From NCBI RefSeq assembly GCF_010389155.1, contig NC_057762.1, positions 32,672,055 through 32,736,054 on the forward strand: 64,000 nucleotides of DNA, read 5' to 3'. The notes beneath the pieces were generated by a model. That model was not told where the DNA came from, did not search any database, and worked only from the letters and a program-made list of their open reading frames with translations. Below, piece after piece: positions 61,601 to 64,000 of this stretch (the first letter of the stretch is position 1; every line of letters begins with the position of its first letter). A program made the position numbers and the translations under genes. The stretch is from Erigeron canadensis (taxonomy: Eukaryota > Streptophyta > Magnoliopsida > Asterales > Asteraceae).

Positions 61601-63298
61601 TAAGATTTTGGTTTGGTTTATCAGCAGGGTTTTAGGGGGTGTTTGCTTAGTAGCAGCCAACAGGGCTTTTCTTTTTCTTCTTTTACACTTTTAACCCTAG
61701 TTTTTAAAAAACCTAACATTACACACCCCCCTTATCTCATTCTCATTCATATAATGCTATATCCAATTGGTCGTTTTAACATACTGTACCTTTTCACATC
61801 CTTATCTCAAACATGTTCGTCTTTGCTTGTTTATAAAACTTTTGTACAGAGTTAAGTATAGACATCTTTAGATATCCATAGCACTTATTTTTTGATGGTA
61901 CATGAATTAAGGATATTGAATAATGTTTGTATGGTTGGAAATAAAAATTAAAAATTTTAAGAACTTGTAATAAGTTTTGTAATAACTAGAAATCGAGAAT
62001 TCGAGCTTATGTATGTGTCATGTTCGTCTTTGCTTGTTTGTGAAAATTTTGTACACAGTTAAATATATGTTTTTAGACATTTTTAGGATATCCATAGTAC
62101 TTATTTTTTGATGGTACATGAATTAAGAATATTGAATAATGTTTATATGTTTGGAGATAAAAATAAAGAATTTTAAGAACTTATAATGATTTTTTTAATA
62201 ACTAGAAATCGAAAATTCGAACGTATGTGTGTCTTAATATATGGGGTAAAAGTTACAAAATACATCTGTTTGGAGTTTGAATACATATGTCTCATTTTAC
62301 ATCTAACCCCCTTAAACACTTACAATATTTACATATTTGGAACACAACATTACAAATTGACACTACTAATTATAATTCTAACAATTTTAAAAATTCATAA
62401 GGATATAATATAACGGCTAAAAGACTCCTAAGAACGTTCTCTTAACATTGAAAATAGCCTAACCGGCTATCATGGTTGATCCAAAACCATAAAGATCTGA
62501 AATGGAATAAACCTTCGACACCTGAAAATCGAAAATTGAAAAACTGGTGTAATTTGGTTATCATTTATAGCATTTTTCTCTTTTCACTAAAATTTAGTAT
62601 TTATGATTACTGCGACCCGCTATATATGCATGTTGTATAAAAACATATGCGTATTAAAGATTCATTTTAGCTAAATAGTCATTTAGCTAACTGTATATGT
62701 TTGTTACTCAAAACCGTAAAAATATGACGCAGAGCATTTTCTAAAATAGATGGAAGTCATCAGTGATATTGTACATTAATTATTTGTTTGCTAGTTAGAC
62801 ACAAACTTCCACTTCCACACAAGCTGAAAGTTTTGCAAACAGTATATCCAGAAAAAGATCAAAATATGCAGTTTAAACTAGTCTAGAGCTATTTATGCCA
62901 CTAAAGGAAGGAACAACTAATCCAAATCCTATAATCGTTACAAATATCATAACATTGGGCAATTTAATCGTGTATGTGCATGATGATTCATCAAAAATTG
63001 TATCTTCGCTATCCATTTTGACATCTAACAGACTAAAACGTAAGATACAAGAGGCCTTACATAACATTTCTGATATCTATATATAAATAATTATGTTACA
63101 AAATAAGGGTATGCTCGGACCCAAATCTTGAATTTGGTTCGAGCTAACTAATGAGTAATAGGAGATAAATGAACCCATAACCCCCTCCCCCCTCTCTTCT
63201 TTCTCTTTCCCAGAGCGTGACCCAACAGTCCTCTTCCTTCCATGGGTTTGGTCTACTAACCCGAACCAAAGATATAACACTTTCAAAAACCATTAATA
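61601..63298. other. Intergenic sequence with a 207-bp tandem duplication
   Basis: CATGTTCGTCTTTGCTTGTTT starts near 61812 and again at 62019. The two ~207-bp copies extend to about 62230 with scattered differences. No gene was recognised in the rest, which includes the 3' flank of EXO70. Confidence 0.6.
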
Positions 63299-64000
63299 TT
63301 ACTTTCGATAGGAGTTGTGCAATGATTTTGGAGTTCCTTCAAACAGATCCAAGATATAATTCTCCAGATCATCAGCTGTATACTTGATATACTTCTCACT
63401 AATACTATTGGTGTGCCTACCAATGAAAGTTCGGTAAGCTTGAATCACCTTGAGCGACATCGAGATCTTCACATCTTCGCGCAGTTGAGTATTCGGTACT
63501 GTCCATCCAGTTTGATTTTTGTATATCTCTTCAAAGGCAGCATAAAAGGCTTGCAGCCTCTCCCTGAGTAGAGTCCTGGAGGTTGAGCCAGAACTACCTG
63601 AATTAGAAAAACCGTCTTCTGTAAGTAAATTCAGTATGGAGCTCCAAGTGGCCCGTTCATAGCTCATGGCGTATTGCTGGAATTTCCAGTTACGTTTTCT
63701 AATCCAATCATCTCCAAGAACGTTTCTTAGCTCTGAATTTTTCACCTTTTCAGCCATGTAATTGATGTTGTTCATCATAAAAAGGTGTCGCAAAGCTTCG
63801 TCTTTGTATAACTTTGATTTTTCCTCGAGGTTGCATTCAAGAATAGACATTAGTGATCTGAAATGTATGGCCATTGGTGATGAAGACGAGTTATTGTTTT
63901 CGTCGTTCTTCCCAGGGCTAGCATCGGGTGAAGTTGAAGAATCTTGATCGTCTGCAACTCGATCTTGGTCTTTCAAGCAAGCATTTAATGAATCACTGTA
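63299..64000 (-). CDS. EXO70 exocyst subunit, C-terminal part (runs off the window)
   Basis: The frame is open from the window edge to a TAA at 63301-63299, about 233 residues. It matches the C-terminal helical bundles of plant EXO70: IHFRSLMSILECNLEEKSKLYKD-like helix, LFMMNNINYMAEKVKNSEL, LGDDWIRKRNWKFQQYA, the VPNTQLREDVKISMSLKVIQAYR stretch and the terminal KYIKYTADDLENYILDLFEG motif. EXO70 tethers secretory vesicles to the plasma membrane through phosphoinositide binding as part of the exocyst. The SLKVIQAYRTFIGRH style suggests the EXO70E group, which is tentative. The ATG lies beyond the window. Confidence 0.93.
   Translation of the reverse strand, partial: YSDSLNACLKDQDRVADDQDSSTSPDASPGKNDENNNSSSSPMAIHFRSLMSILECNLEEKSKLYKDEALRHLFMMNNINYMAEKVKNSELRNVLGDDWIRKRNWKFQQYAMSYERATWSSILNLLTEDGFSNSGSSGSTSRTLLRERLQAFYAAFEEIYKNQTGWTVPNTQLREDVKISMSLKVIQAYRTFIGRHTNSISEKYIKYTADDLENYILDLFEGTPKSLHNSYRK

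Overview
This is nuclear DNA from a flowering plant. Genes have short GT-AG introns in AT-rich surroundings, histone H4 is the plant form, and the gene set is plant (UGT83-type glycosyltransferase, EXO70 paralogue, plant dentin-sialophosphoprotein-like protein). The genes point to a eudicot; the style of the retrotransposons and SINEs suggests Asteraceae, but that is only a tentative inference.

Layout. 1-4.5 kb: the 3' end of a TPX2-like microtubule gene (+) converges on an intronless dyskerin/CBF5 gene (-). 6.5-20 kb is a transposon cluster: a Helitron 3' end, a decayed copia element, a gypsy-like LTR holding a copia solo LTR, an exon-intron fragment of the RNA polymerase III second subunit, a long-armed foldback MITE, a SINE, and a structurally complete 6.7-kb copia retrotransposon with target-site duplications. 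20.8-29.3 kb is genic: ribosomal protein eS19 (+), an F-box gene (-) with a SINE in its 5'-UTR intron, and a UDP-glycosyltransferase (-).

31.1-42.4 kb is the most unusual region. A terminal-inverted-repeat element with an 8-bp target-site duplication contains an 8.9-kb Mutator-like element (MULE), a Tourist-like MITE and a Helitron, nested inside one another. The MULE has two convergent decayed genes. One is a transposase whose C-terminus continues, through a repetitive linker, into an OTU-type cysteine-protease-like domain. The other is a Transposase_24-like accessory gene.

43.5-64 kb is genic again: histone H4 (+), a truncated UGT83-like pseudogene cut by a 2.5-kb Harbinger-like element, a dentin-sialophosphoprotein-like gene (-), WDR12 (-), and the C-terminal part of an EXO70 gene (-) running off the window.

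CBF5 (H/ACA RNP), eS19 (40S subunit) and WDR12 (60S assembly) all serve ribosome production, and all three carry telo-box motifs just upstream of their starts, so shared growth-linked transcription is likely. Splice sites were placed by eye from reading-frame continuity and GT/AG signals.
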